NCBI RefSeq assembly: GCF_001548395.1 | Contig: NZ_AP017367.1 | Location: 1,897,001-1,961,000, forward strand | From: Leptolyngbya sp. O-77 | Lineage (GTDB): Bacteria > Cyanobacteriota > Cyanobacteriia > Elainellales > Elainellaceae | Direction of reading: 5' to 3' | DNA length: 64,000 nt | Shown: positions 7,424-16,082 of the stretch, piece by piece | How positions within the stretch are numbered: position 1 is the stretch's first letter | How the letters are laid out: every line of letters starts with the position of its first letter | The notes under the pieces: model-generated | Databases searched by the model: none | Told to the model about the DNA's origin: nothing | What the model saw: the letters and a program-made list of their open reading frames with translations, nothing else | Made by a program: the position numbers and the translations under genes

Positions 7424-10400
7424 ATGGGGAAATATGCCCTGCTGATTGGGGTCAGCAACTACCAAAATCAGGATGCCGTCCGCCCATCTCCGAGCGCCCG
7501 AAACGATGTCAACGCGCTGCGGGAGGTTTTGCTGCATCCAGAAATCGGCGGCTTTGATGAAGCCCCGCAGGTGTTTGACCCTGACCGGATGGAGCTAGAG
7601 GAGCGCATTGAGGAATTCTTTCGCAAGTGCAGCGCCAACGATCTGGCGGTGATGTACTTTTCGGGGCGGGGGCTGCGCGATGATTTGGGACGGGCCTACT
7701 TCGCGACCCGTTCTACTCGCCGAAACTCCGACGGGCAACTGGTGAAAGCGACTGCTCTGCCTTTGGGGTTGGTGCGCGATCTGTCGGGCAGCAGCCGCTC
7801 GCGCCAGCAGGTGATGATTTTAGACTGCGGCTTTAATGCACAGGTTGACCCAGCCGTTGCGGCGCGGGCAAACGGTTCCTTTAGCATTGGGCATCAGCTT
7901 GGGGCGCAGGGGCGGGCGATTTTGCTGGCAGCGGACGATGCGCCTGTGGTGTTGGATGCCTGCGATCCGGATCTGTCGTTGTATACGCATCATCTGGTAG
8001 AGGGTATGACCACGGGTGCGGCAGATCAGGATGACGACGGCAAGGTGTCGGTGAAGGAGCTGCACACCTACACGAGCGATCGCGTGCGGCTGGTGTTGCC
8101 CACCATGCAGCCGGAACTAATCGCGCTGCGGGATGAAGACGGGGCGATCGCCCTCACCCGCGTTTTTCGTCAAGACCCCCGCCAGCGCTATCGGGAAGCC
8201 GTGCAGCGACAGCTTGGTTCCGACGGGCGGCTGGCTCCCGCATCGGTAGCGATTTTGAAACGGCGGCGATCGCAGTTTGGGCTGTCGGATGCCGATGCGC
8301 TCAGCATCGAGGCAGAACTGATGCAGCCGTTTCGAGAACACGCCGAGCGCCTGCAAGACTATCGCCAGACGCTCAGCGCCGAACTGGCCCAGGCGTATCC
8401 GCTGTCTTCAGCACAACTGGATCGGCTGAGGGAATTGCAGCAGGTGTTGGAACTGTCGGAGGAAGAGGTGGAGCCAATCCACGAGGCGCTGATGCAGCCC
8501 TACGCCGAGCGCGAAGCCGCCTACCGCCTGCACCTGATTCAGTATGAGCAAGCCCTGACCAAGGCGCTGCTGCAAGCCGACCCGCCTAGTAGCGCGGTGC
8601 GCGATCGCCTGCAACAGCAGCAATCTGTCTGGGGGCTGGCCGACGCAGACGTGACCGCCATTGAACGGCGTGTGCAGCAGCAAATTCAGGAACGACGCGA
8701 GCGCGATCGCCATAATTTGCTGCGCTACGAACAGGAGTATGAAGCAGCACTGCGGGCTAGCGAAACCCTCGGCCCCGCCGATCGGCTCAAGCTAGACAAG
8801 CTGCAACACGCGCTCGACCTGCGCCAGGTGCAAATCGACCAGGCAGAACAGCGCGTGCGGGCCCGCTTGCAGAGGGAACGAGACGAGCAGGAAGCGCGGC
8901 GACAACAGTATCGAGCGGCGTTTTTGCAGGCGATCGCCCAGGAGCCGACCCTGCGAAAATCCGAGCGCGATCGCCTCCAGTCCTTGCAAACGCGCCTCCA
9001 GCTTAGCGATGCCGAAGTGGAAGCCCTAGAGCAAGACGCGCTGCACCAACTCCAGCAGCAGCAGCACCAGCAAAATCTGAAACGCTACGAGCAGGCGGTT
9101 GCCCAACGCCTTAGGCTAGAGTATCCCTTAAACGAATCGAGCCTATCTGAACTAAAACTGATTCAGGAGTCTCTCATGCTGACGGATGAGGAAATTGCCG
9201 CGATTCAGCGTAAGCTAACGGCCCTGGCCGAAGCCCAGCGCCGCGCCCAAGCAGAAGAGCAGCCCCGCCCTTCCACCGCTGCTACACCGCCCGTGCCGCC
9301 AGCCGTGGGCAATGCTGCCAGTCCCCCGCCCCCACCACCGCTGCCGCCGCCTACCGGACAGCCCGCACCGCCCCAAAGCTTTTTGCCTCAGCCCGGTTCG
9401 GTTGGCCCAGAGCCGCTCAATTGGGGGGCAAATTTGGGAACAACCCCGAATTTGGAGGGGAATTTGGGGGCGATCGCCCCCCTCCCCCCACCCTCAATAG
9501 CCCCATCAACAGCCAAGCCTACAAAACGCCCCCCCGCCGAACTCGCTGCACCGTCCGCCAGTTCACCCATCAAGCCTGCAACGGCTCCGACTCCATCCCC
9601 GCTGCTGCCTGACCCGTGGGAAACGTCGCCAGAGGATTTGCCCGCCGCAGCCGCTGAGTCCACATCGGCGGGCAATGGCGCGGGCCAGGGCGCAGAGGTT
9701 GATAACCCCGCAGCACCTCCCCTTCCAGATGAATTCACCGACACCACGGCCAGCGACCCGCCTCCACCCACCGCTGCCCCCCAATCTGACACAGAACCCC
9801 CTGCCCCTCCAGCGCCCGTGGAATCGGGCACGATGCCGCCCCCGCCGCCAGATTCCGAAGCGCCGATGGCGGATCTGCCAGAACCGCAGCTTCCAGAACC
9901 GCAGCTTCATGTTGAGGCGTTTGTGGTCGAAGGTCTAGGACAAACACCCCCAGACCCCGAAGCGTCACTGCCATCTGTGTCTGCCCCGCCAGCAGTGCCA
10001 CCAGAACCCACCGACCCTGGTTCTGCTGCCTCTAGTCCTGCGACAGCACCCGCTCCCCCTGAACCCACCACCAAAGAGACTTGGCCGGAAGACATCTCCA
10101 CCAACATGCCCCAGCCGCCCCTGGATCTGGTGAATGGCATCGGCGGCAGCCTGGATACCCCCGCTCCGCCTGTAGACTATCCAGAAGAGGAGCCAGAGGA
10201 CTTGGGAGAACTGCCGCTGCCCGAAGGATGGTCAGCCGGAGCGCCGCCGGAACTCGCTCCTCCAGGAGAGCCTGCAAATGGCGATCGCGCAAGCGTTGCG
10301 GAGCAACATCGCCCCCTCACTGATGCGCCCCTGACCGATGCGCCAAACGCCATGCCGCCAGCGGGCATCCCAGCCTGGAACAACGGCGCAGCCCCCTTTC

Positions 10401-11053
10401 CACCCAACCTGCCGCCGGGCCAGCCCATCACAGCCCTCGACCCGCCGCCAGAAATCGTTTCGGGAGGTGGTATGGCTCCTGTTCCACAGCCCATCCAGGC
10501 TCCGGCCGACTTGCTGCCCTCCGAGTGCGGCATCGACTACACCGGGCTGCAAGGACTGTTGCAAGAACGGCTCTGGCCCGAAGCCGACAGATTGACCTAC
10601 CATCTAATGCTCTTAGCCGCAGGTCGCCAAAAGCAGGATTGGCTCAGCCCAGAGTCCCTGGCTCGGTTTCCCTGCGTGGATTTGAACACGATCAACAGCC
10701 TGTGGCAGAAGTATAGCAACGGTCATTTTGGCTTTACGACGCAGGAGCGCATCTATCAAGGACTGGGCGCTGGACTGCCCCACTCGCGGCGGGCGTTGGA
10801 CTTTGCGGTGCTGGTCGATTGGGCCTGGAAAGGGGTGGGCGGTTCCTACGCGATGTTCAAGCCCTACGGCCAGCTTACCTTTGGGCTGCACGCACCACCG
10901 GGACATCTGCCCGCGCTCTGGTACTGGAAACTGGACCTATGGTCTGGGTTCCGGTCTGGTTCGCTGGGCAAGATGCGCGATTTTGGGGGCGAGGACGAAA
11001 TCCAAATGCTGGCGGCACTGATGGGGCGACTGTCGGACTGCAACATTCGCTAG
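7424..11053 (+). CDS. Catalytically dead caspase-family protein fused to EF-hand, six helical repeats and a GUN4 domain
   Basis: The product has 1209 residues. Residues 1-245 form a peptidase C14 (orthocaspase p20) fold beginning MGKYALLIGVSNYQ. The catalytic His of the usual YFSGHG motif is Arg82 (YFSGRG). The usual DCCHSG becomes DCGFNA, with Gly136 in place of the catalytic Cys, so it should not be a protease. A canonical EF-hand loop (DQDDDGKVSVKE, 201-212) lies within this part. Six repeats of about 60 residues (about 255-598, pattern Y..A....L...PL....L..L...L.LSD.EV..IE) follow. A proline-rich, probably disordered region covers about 615-1025. A C-terminal GUN4 domain (about 1036-1165; LWPEADRLT, FPCVDLNTINSLWQ, FGFTTQERIY) ends the protein. 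GUN4 binds porphyrins and activates Mg-chelatase. Pseudo-orthocaspases have been reported in cyanobacteria. A scaffold or porphyrin sensor is my inference. Confidence 0.9.
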   Translation: MGKYALLIGVSNYQNQDAVRPSPSARNDVNALREVLLHPEIGGFDEAPQVFDPDRMELEERIEEFFRKCSANDLAVMYFSGRGLRDDLGRAYFATRSTRRNSDGQLVKATALPLGLVRDLSGSSRSRQQVMILDCGFNAQVDPAVAARANGSFSIGHQLGAQGRAILLAADDAPVVLDACDPDLSLYTHHLVEGMTTGAADQDDDGKVSVKELHTYTSDRVRLVLPTMQPELIALRDEDGAIALTRVFRQDPRQRYREAVQRQLGSDGRLAPASVAILKRRRSQFGLSDADALSIEAELMQPFREHAERLQDYRQTLSAELAQAYPLSSAQLDRLRELQQVLELSEEEVEPIHEALMQPYAEREAAYRLHLIQYEQALTKALLQADPPSSAVRDRLQQQQSVWGLADADVTAIERRVQQQIQERRERDRHNLLRYEQEYEAALRASETLGPADRLKLDKLQHALDLRQVQIDQAEQRVRARLQRERDEQEARRQQYRAAFLQAIAQEPTLRKSERDRLQSLQTRLQLSDAEVEALEQDALHQLQQQQHQQNLKRYEQAVAQRLRLEYPLNESSLSELKLIQESLMLTDEEIAAIQRKLTALAEAQRRAQAEEQPRPSTAATPPVPPAVGNAASPPPPPPLPPPTGQPAPPQSFLPQPGSVGPEPLNWGANLGTTPNLEGNLGAIAPLPPPSIAPSTAKPTKRPPAELAAPSASSPIKPATAPTPSPLLPDPWETSPEDLPAAAAESTSAGNGAGQGAEVDNPAAPPLPDEFTDTTASDPPPPTAAPQSDTEPPAPPAPVESGTMPPPPPDSEAPMADLPEPQLPEPQLHVEAFVVEGLGQTPPDPEASLPSVSAPPAVPPEPTDPGSAASSPATAPAPPEPTTKETWPEDISTNMPQPPLDLVNGIGGSLDTPAPPVDYPEEEPEDLGELPLPEGWSAGAPPELAPPGEPANGDRASVAEQHRPLTDAPLTDAPNAMPPAGIPAWNNGAAPFPPNLPPGQPITALDPPPEIVSGGGMAPVPQPIQAPADLLPSECGIDYTGLQGLLQERLWPEADRLTYHLMLLAAGRQKQDWLSPESLARFPCVDLNTINSLWQKYSNGHFGFTTQERIYQGLGAGLPHSRRALDFAVLVDWAWKGVGGSYAMFKPYGQLTFGLHAPPGHLPALWYWKLDLWSGFRSGSLGKMRDFGGEDEIQMLAALMGRLSDCNIR

Positions 11054-11260
11054 ACAGTGCAGGCGCTCTGAGCAGATGCGTCTGCCGCATTTGCATCTGC
11101 CGCAAGAACATTGGGATGAGGGGGTTTCCCGTCCTGCTAGGTCAACCCCTCAACCCTGTCCCCCGAAGCCTGCTACACTGTGATGCTTGGAAGTTGGGAC
11201 TTTGCAAACCGCACTTTCCAGCGATCCGTGTAAGCAGCACTTTTAACCAGAACAAAGGGC

Positions 11261-12541
11261 ATGAGCGCAATTCAGGCGATTCGGGGAACGCGAGACATTT
11301 TGCCGGAGGAAGTGGGCTACTGGCAGCAGATCGAGGCGGCAGCCCGACAAATCCTGGGCAATGCGGGCTATCGCGAAATCCGCACGCCGATTTTTGAGCA
11401 AACCGAGCTATTTGAACGCGGGATTGGCGAAGCCACCGATGTCGTGGGCAAGGAAATGTATACCTTCACCGATCGGGGCGATCGCTCGATTACCCTGCGC
11501 CCAGAGATGACGGCGGGCCTAGTGCGATCGCTCATCGAACACAAACTCTACGCAGCGGGCAACGCCCAGCGACTCTGGTGCGTCGGCCCCGTGTTTCGCT
11601 ATGAGCGGCCCCAGGCCGGGCGACAGCGCCAGTTTCACCAACTGGATGTAGAAGTCATGGGCAGCGCCGACCCCCGCGCCGATGCCGAGGTGATTGCCCT
11701 GGCAACAGATTTGCTGCAACATCTGGGGCTAAAAACGCTGACGATGGATTTGAACTCGGTGGGCACGCCCGCTGACCGTCAGCAGTATCGCGCCGCCCTG
11801 GTGGACTATTTCACACCGTTTAAAGCCGAGCTAGACCCGGATTCCCAGGATCGGCTGACGCGCAACCCAATGCGAATTTTAGACAGCAAAGCGGCCCGCA
11901 CCCAGGAAATCGTCCAAGACGCACCCAGCATTCTCAACTACCTCAGCGCCGAGTCGCAGCAGCGCTTCGAGGCGGTTCAGCAGCGCCTGACCGACCTGGG
12001 CATTGCCTACCAGGTAAATCCCCGTCTGGTGCGTGGGCTAGACTATTACACCCACACCGCGTTTGAGATTCAATCTGCCGATCTGGGCGCACAGGCGACT
12101 GTCTGCGGAGGCGGACGCTACGACGGGCTGGTGGCAGAACTGGGCGGCCCCGAAACGCCTGCGGTCGGCTGGGGGTTGGGCATGGAGCGGCTGGTGCTGC
12201 TGCTGCAAAAGCTGCATCCGGCAACCGAAGCCCGCGTCGATTTTTATGTGGTGTCTAAGGGCGATCGCCCCGAAGCGCAGTCGCTCCAGATTGCCCAAAC
12301 GCTGCGTCGGCTCGGCTTTTCGGTCGATCTTGACCTGAGCGGCAGCGCCTTTGGCAAGCAGATGAAGCGGGCCGACCGCAGCGGCGCGGCCGCCTGCCTC
12401 ATCTTGGGCGATGAAGAAGCAGAAACCGGCACGGTGCAAGTGAAATGGCTGGCATCGGGGGAGCAAGAGGCGATCGCCCAGTCCGACCTTGCCTCTAGGG
12501 CCGACTTGCTGCGTCAGCGCTTACAGAACCTACGCAGTTAG
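11261..12541 (+). CDS. hisS: Histidyl-tRNA synthetase
   Basis: This 426-residue class II enzyme charges tRNA-His. It opens with AIRGTRDILPEE. It has motif 2 (FRYERPQAGRQRQFHQ), the histidine-binding signature (LVRGLDYYTHTAFE) and motif 3 (GWGLGMERLVLLL), followed by a C-terminal anticodon-binding domain ending near VKWLASGEQEAI. Length and order are normal for the family. ATG 11261 follows a purine-rich AACAAAGGGC. A TACACT sequence about 90 bases upstream could be part of a promoter. The gene lies between the caspase-GUN4 gene and the LapA-domain gene on the same strand, with gaps long enough for separate promoters. Confidence 0.97.
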   Translation: MSAIQAIRGTRDILPEEVGYWQQIEAAARQILGNAGYREIRTPIFEQTELFERGIGEATDVVGKEMYTFTDRGDRSITLRPEMTAGLVRSLIEHKLYAAGNAQRLWCVGPVFRYERPQAGRQRQFHQLDVEVMGSADPRADAEVIALATDLLQHLGLKTLTMDLNSVGTPADRQQYRAALVDYFTPFKAELDPDSQDRLTRNPMRILDSKAARTQEIVQDAPSILNYLSAESQQRFEAVQQRLTDLGIAYQVNPRLVRGLDYYTHTAFEIQSADLGAQATVCGGGRYDGLVAELGGPETPAVGWGLGMERLVLLLQKLHPATEARVDFYVVSKGDRPEAQSLQIAQTLRRLGFSVDLDLSGSAFGKQMKRADRSGAAACLILGDEEAETGTVQVKWLASGEQEAIAQSDLASRADLLRQRLQNLRS

Positions 12542-12656
12542 AGGTGCCGACCTTGCCAGACTTCCGCCAGAAACAGTCGCCCATACACTCGCTATGATGA
12601 ATCTGCCAGCCCTCTACCCCGGTTCTCCCTGACCTCCAACCCCTCCTCTCCTGCCC

Positions 12657-14159
12657 ATGCGCCCGATCCTGCTTTTCCTCTTCATTGCCCTACTCGCCAT
12701 CGTGGTGCTGCAAAACCTCTCGCCTTCGGTGGCGCTGACGTTTTTGGGAATGCAGACGGTGGCACTGCCGCTGGCGGTGTGGCTGGTGGGGGCGGTGCTG
12801 GCGGGGGCCATCACAACGGTCTTGGTGGCTACGCTGATTCGGTTTTTGGCGAAAGGGCGATTCGCGAAGCGATCCTTACAGGAATCGCCCCGTCGCATGG
12901 CCCGTCGCCCCAGCCGCAGAAAACCGGGCGGGCAGGGCGAACCCTGGACACCGCCCCCTTGGACCGGCGGCTGGACGAAACCGCTTGATCCGGAACCTGT
13001 GGATCGGGCGGGCGGTGCGTCTCGCCCCAGCGAGTCGGCCTGGGCTGCCGCTGAGGACGATTGGGAAAACCCCCGCTCTGGCAACGAATGGGACGACTGG
13101 GACGATGCGCCGCCCCGTGCCTCAGCAGCAGGCAGCCGCACGGTGATTCAGGACGTGCCTTATCGAGAAATTTCGCCGCCGATTGAGCCGGAGCCAGCGT
13201 ATCAGGAGCGGCCTTACGAAGCGGCAGAAGCGGCCTATCAATATCGCCCTTATGAAGCGGAAACGGCGGAGTCGTCCTATCAATATCGTCCCTACGATGT
13301 TGTTGAGGAACCATCGGAACCCGACTATTCATCTGGCTATCAATATCGGCCGTATCTGGACGAGGAGCCAGAGCCAGAAGAGGAGCGCGAAGTGTGGGAC
13401 GACTGGGAAGAAGAACCGCCTGCCAAGCCCGCCCAGCCCAGCCCGCCAGAGGAGCCACCCGCCGAGCCTCGCCGCCCGATTGTAGAGATTAACCGAGAGC
13501 CGGAGACGGGCTATCGGGCGGGCACGGTCTATTCTTTTAGCTATCGCCGCGCCGAGCCAGACACGCCGACCGACAATATCAAGGCTCCCCCAGACGAATC
13601 GCCCAAGGTTTCCTCTGACGCGGGTGCGCCTGGTTCAGGCTTGCCCGGTTCAGGTGCGACGGGTTCGGACTCGGCCAGTTCAGGATTGGCAGATTCGACA
13701 ACCACCGAGCCGACCGATTTCGCGGCTGATTCGCCCGCCGATTCACCTGCTGATTCGCCTATCGATTCGCCGGACGATTCACCCAGCGCAGATACCGCCA
13801 AGGCTCGTTCAATTTACGAAGCCGATTTTCGCGTGATCGCGCCGCCCAGCTATCCAGACGAGGAGCCGATCGCCCCGATGGAGGCTGACGACGAGGAAGC
13901 TTGGGAAGCAGAGCGCGATCGCTCCTTTGATTTCGACAGCAGTGATGACAGCGGTAATGGCAGCGGCGAAGTGTGGGACGACGAAAGCTGGGGCGACGCG
14001 GCGGACGAGCCAGCGGCGCGGCGGGGACCGCTGAATCGGGAAATTTGGGACGACTGGGACGACGAAGACGAGCCGAATGACGGGGGCGATCGCCCGGATG
14101 CTGGCTCTGGCGGGTCGGGGCGATCGCCAGAGGGCAATCCGCCGCTGCGGTTGGGATAA
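12657..14159 (+). CDS. LapA-domain membrane protein with long acidic repeat tail
   Basis: Residues 1-65 hold two hydrophobic helices (about 3-21 and 38-62) with the LapA/DUF1049 pattern (VVLQNLSPSVALTFLG). The remaining 430 residues are hydrophilic, acidic and probably disordered. They contain four YQYRPY-type repeats (about 182, 194, 208 and 228), several WDDWDD/WDDWEE blocks, and a DSPADSPADSP run near 355. The segment GRFAKRSLQESP (68-78) comes from a dispersed palindromic DNA repeat that lies in frame here (12855-12890). LapA-type proteins sit in the inner membrane; in proteobacteria they assist lipopolysaccharide assembly. The function of the cyanobacterial versions with long tails is unknown. 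The tail presumably faces the cytoplasm. Confidence 0.75.
   Translation: MRPILLFLFIALLAIVVLQNLSPSVALTFLGMQTVALPLAVWLVGAVLAGAITTVLVATLIRFLAKGRFAKRSLQESPRRMARRPSRRKPGGQGEPWTPPPWTGGWTKPLDPEPVDRAGGASRPSESAWAAAEDDWENPRSGNEWDDWDDAPPRASAAGSRTVIQDVPYREISPPIEPEPAYQERPYEAAEAAYQYRPYEAETAESSYQYRPYDVVEEPSEPDYSSGYQYRPYLDEEPEPEEEREVWDDWEEEPPAKPAQPSPPEEPPAEPRRPIVEINREPETGYRAGTVYSFSYRRAEPDTPTDNIKAPPDESPKVSSDAGAPGSGLPGSGATGSDSASSGLADSTTTEPTDFAADSPADSPADSPIDSPDDSPSADTAKARSIYEADFRVIAPPSYPDEEPIAPMEADDEEAWEAERDRSFDFDSSDDSGNGSGEVWDDESWGDAADEPAARRGPLNREIWDDWDDEDEPNDGGDRPDAGSGGSGRSPEGNPPLRLG
12855..12890. repeat. Dispersed 36-bp palindromic repeat inside the LapA-domain gene
   Basis: The element starts GGGCGATTCGCGAAGCGATC and ends GGAATCGCCC, and its two ends are complementary. 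Near-copies lie at 55460-55494 (inverse orientation, in the DUF3685 gene) and 59723-59755 (in the kinase gene). All three are in frame within coding regions. Confidence 0.75.
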
Positions 14160-14234
14160 GATTAATTTTTACAGAGTCGCTGCTGGAATTTTTGCGGGTC
14201 ATCTTCGCCGACTTCTCGCCGCCCTTGTTGCACC

Positions 14235-14900
14235 ATGAACGACACGCCGCCCAACGGCAAACCCACCGAATCGGAATCGCTGCTGCTGCGCCTATCCACC
14301 GATCACACCATTCCCGCCGATGCCAAAACCACCGTGCGGCGGCTCCGGCGCACAAACCTCTATCTGGTGGGCATGATGGGCTGCGGCAAAACCACGGTGG
14401 GCCGCCTGGTGGCGCAAAAGCTGGGCTATCAGTTTTTTGATACCGACGCGCTGGTGGAGGCGGCGACCCATCAGACGGTGGCGCAGGTGTTTGCAGAGCG
14501 CGGCGAAGACGGATTTCGCGACTTGGAAACGCAAATTTTGGCGGAGCTGTCGTCTTATGCCTACGGCAGTCTGGCGATCGCCACGGGTGGCGGTGTGGTG
14601 CTGCGGCCCCAAAACTGGAGTTATCTCCACCACGGCATTGTGATCTGGCTGGATGTACCCGCCGAGCAGCTTTACTATCGCCTGCGCCACAGCACCACGC
14701 GCCCGCTGCTGCAAGACCCCGACCCGCGCCAGCGCATCCAGGAATTGCTCGATCAGCGCCGCCCGCTCTATGCCCAGGCAGATGTCCATGTCCAGCTTCG
14801 CGGGCGTGAATCGCCCGAATTTGTTACGGCGCGGGTGCTAGAGGCGATCGCCCAGACCATCCGCCCCGCAGCCGAAGACCCTGAGGCCGAAGCAGAATAG
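14235..14900 (+). CDS. aroK: Shikimate kinase
   Basis: This 221-residue P-loop kinase phosphorylates shikimate at O3 in the chorismate pathway. It has the Walker A loop GMMGCGKTTVG (around 46-56), the shikimate-binding DTDALVE, FRDLE and ATGGGVV blocks, and the lid with TRPLL. An N-terminal extension of about 38 residues (MNDTPPNGKPTESESLLLRL) precedes the usual start RTNLYLVGMM. Such extensions are common in cyanobacteria; a later start is possible, but no better initiator is obvious. It lies 75 bases after the LapA-domain gene on the same strand. Confidence 0.93.
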   Translation: MNDTPPNGKPTESESLLLRLSTDHTIPADAKTTVRRLRRTNLYLVGMMGCGKTTVGRLVAQKLGYQFFDTDALVEAATHQTVAQVFAERGEDGFRDLETQILAELSSYAYGSLAIATGGGVVLRPQNWSYLHHGIVIWLDVPAEQLYYRLRHSTTRPLLQDPDPRQRIQELLDQRRPLYAQADVHVQLRGRESPEFVTARVLEAIAQTIRPAAEDPEAEAE

Positions 14901-14948
14901 ACCCGCCCTGCCCGTTTCCCCCTGAAATATTTTCCAAATATTTTCCCC

Positions 14949-15992
14949 TCACTGAAGCCAGCTTTCCATTGGGTCTGTAGACTTCACGCGATGCATACCC
15001 GCTGCGGCAAAGCGCTCATAGGCAGCATCGGCCGCTTCGGTAAAGTCCACCACGCCAGGAACGACGACGGGCGAACTGCAATCTTCCAGCAGGTAAATCC
15101 GGTCGGTCAGCTTGGGATGAATCGCCTGAATTTCCGTCAGCAGGTCATCGATCGTCCAGGCGACGCAGTGGCTCTTGGCCTGTCCCGCAATCAGCACCGC
15201 GTCAAAATCCAGCAGCATAGAAATCAGCGGCAAGTTCTTTTGGGCGATCGCCCGCTGCTGCGCGTCTTCAGTCACTTCGGGCTTTAGCACAGAGTAGTTT
15301 TCTGTCAGCGGATGGCCGCCCTTGAGTTCAAACAAGGTCTGCGCCTGACGGGCAATGCTGTGAAAAAAGCAGGCTTCCTCCACTGCCGACACCAGCGCGT
15401 GCCCAATGCCGCCCAGCATGGAGTGATAGGGCCAGATGGTGAGCGGGTATTTGCCATCCTGGCTCAGCTTGCGGACATAGTGGAGCGCGTAGGCTTGCAG
15501 ACTGTCTGCCGTGCCGTAGGCAACGTTGGGAGCGATTGCCGGATTCACGCGCCACACGCCCGTTTCTACATCCTCCAGCGAAATCATCGTCATCGCGGGC
15601 GGATGCTCGCCAGCCTCGTTGATCCAAAACACCGCGTGAAAAATCTGGGTTGCGGTGTGGGTATCCATCGTGGCGACGATCGCCGTAATGCTGCCCAGGT
15701 TGCGATAGATAAACTCACACAGCCGCACATTGTCTTCCACCGCACCCCGGCCCGATCGCCCGCCCACAAACAGTTCAAACTCAGGGATACAGAACGTATT
15801 CTGCACATCGATCGCCAGCAGACACACCCGCGTCTCATCCATCACCGCTGGCGTTAATTCATGCTCTTTGGCCCACAGCGCCGCCTGGGCCGCCCGCATT
15901 TCGTAGGGCACACGCCAAACCTCACCCACGCGCTGCGGGTCAAAAAAGGTTGGAACAGGGAGGGCAGAAGACATGGGAGGGGTTAAAGACAT
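14949..15992 (-). CDS. Isochorismatase/nicotinamidase-family hydrolase
   Basis: This 347-residue protein carries the cysteine-hydrolase fold of the isochorismatase superfamily: VCLLAIDVQNTF (catalytic Asp62), a central TIWPYHSMLGG segment, and AGQAKSHCVAWT with the nucleophile Cys near residue 280. The family includes nicotinamidases and isochorismatases. This version is longer than the usual 200 residues, with extra N-terminal and central segments, so the substrate is uncertain. The segments typical of nicotinamidase (VATMDTH and the WPYHSM block) make an NAD-salvage role plausible. ATG 15992 and ATG 15974 are both possible starts. It is transcribed away from the ABC ATPase gene, with no operon partner evident. 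Confidence 0.8.
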   Translation of the reverse strand: MSLTPPMSSALPVPTFFDPQRVGEVWRVPYEMRAAQAALWAKEHELTPAVMDETRVCLLAIDVQNTFCIPEFELFVGGRSGRGAVEDNVRLCEFIYRNLGSITAIVATMDTHTATQIFHAVFWINEAGEHPPAMTMISLEDVETGVWRVNPAIAPNVAYGTADSLQAYALHYVRKLSQDGKYPLTIWPYHSMLGGIGHALVSAVEEACFFHSIARQAQTLFELKGGHPLTENYSVLKPEVTEDAQQRAIAQKNLPLISMLLDFDAVLIAGQAKSHCVAWTIDDLLTEIQAIHPKLTDRIYLLEDCSSPVVVPGVVDFTEAADAAYERFAAAGMHRVKSTDPMESWLQ

Positions 15993-16082
15993 CGAGGGAT
16001 CAAAGCTTTGGGGTATGAGAGCGGAATGCAGACTAAAAAGTGATCGTCCGCCGTCATGCCGTCACTCTATCACGCGAAACTC

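Noticed and set aside
7225..7557. Frame overlapping the start of the caspase-GUN4 gene
   Set aside because: It lacks a family match and overlaps the well-supported start MGKYALLIGVSNYQ in another frame.
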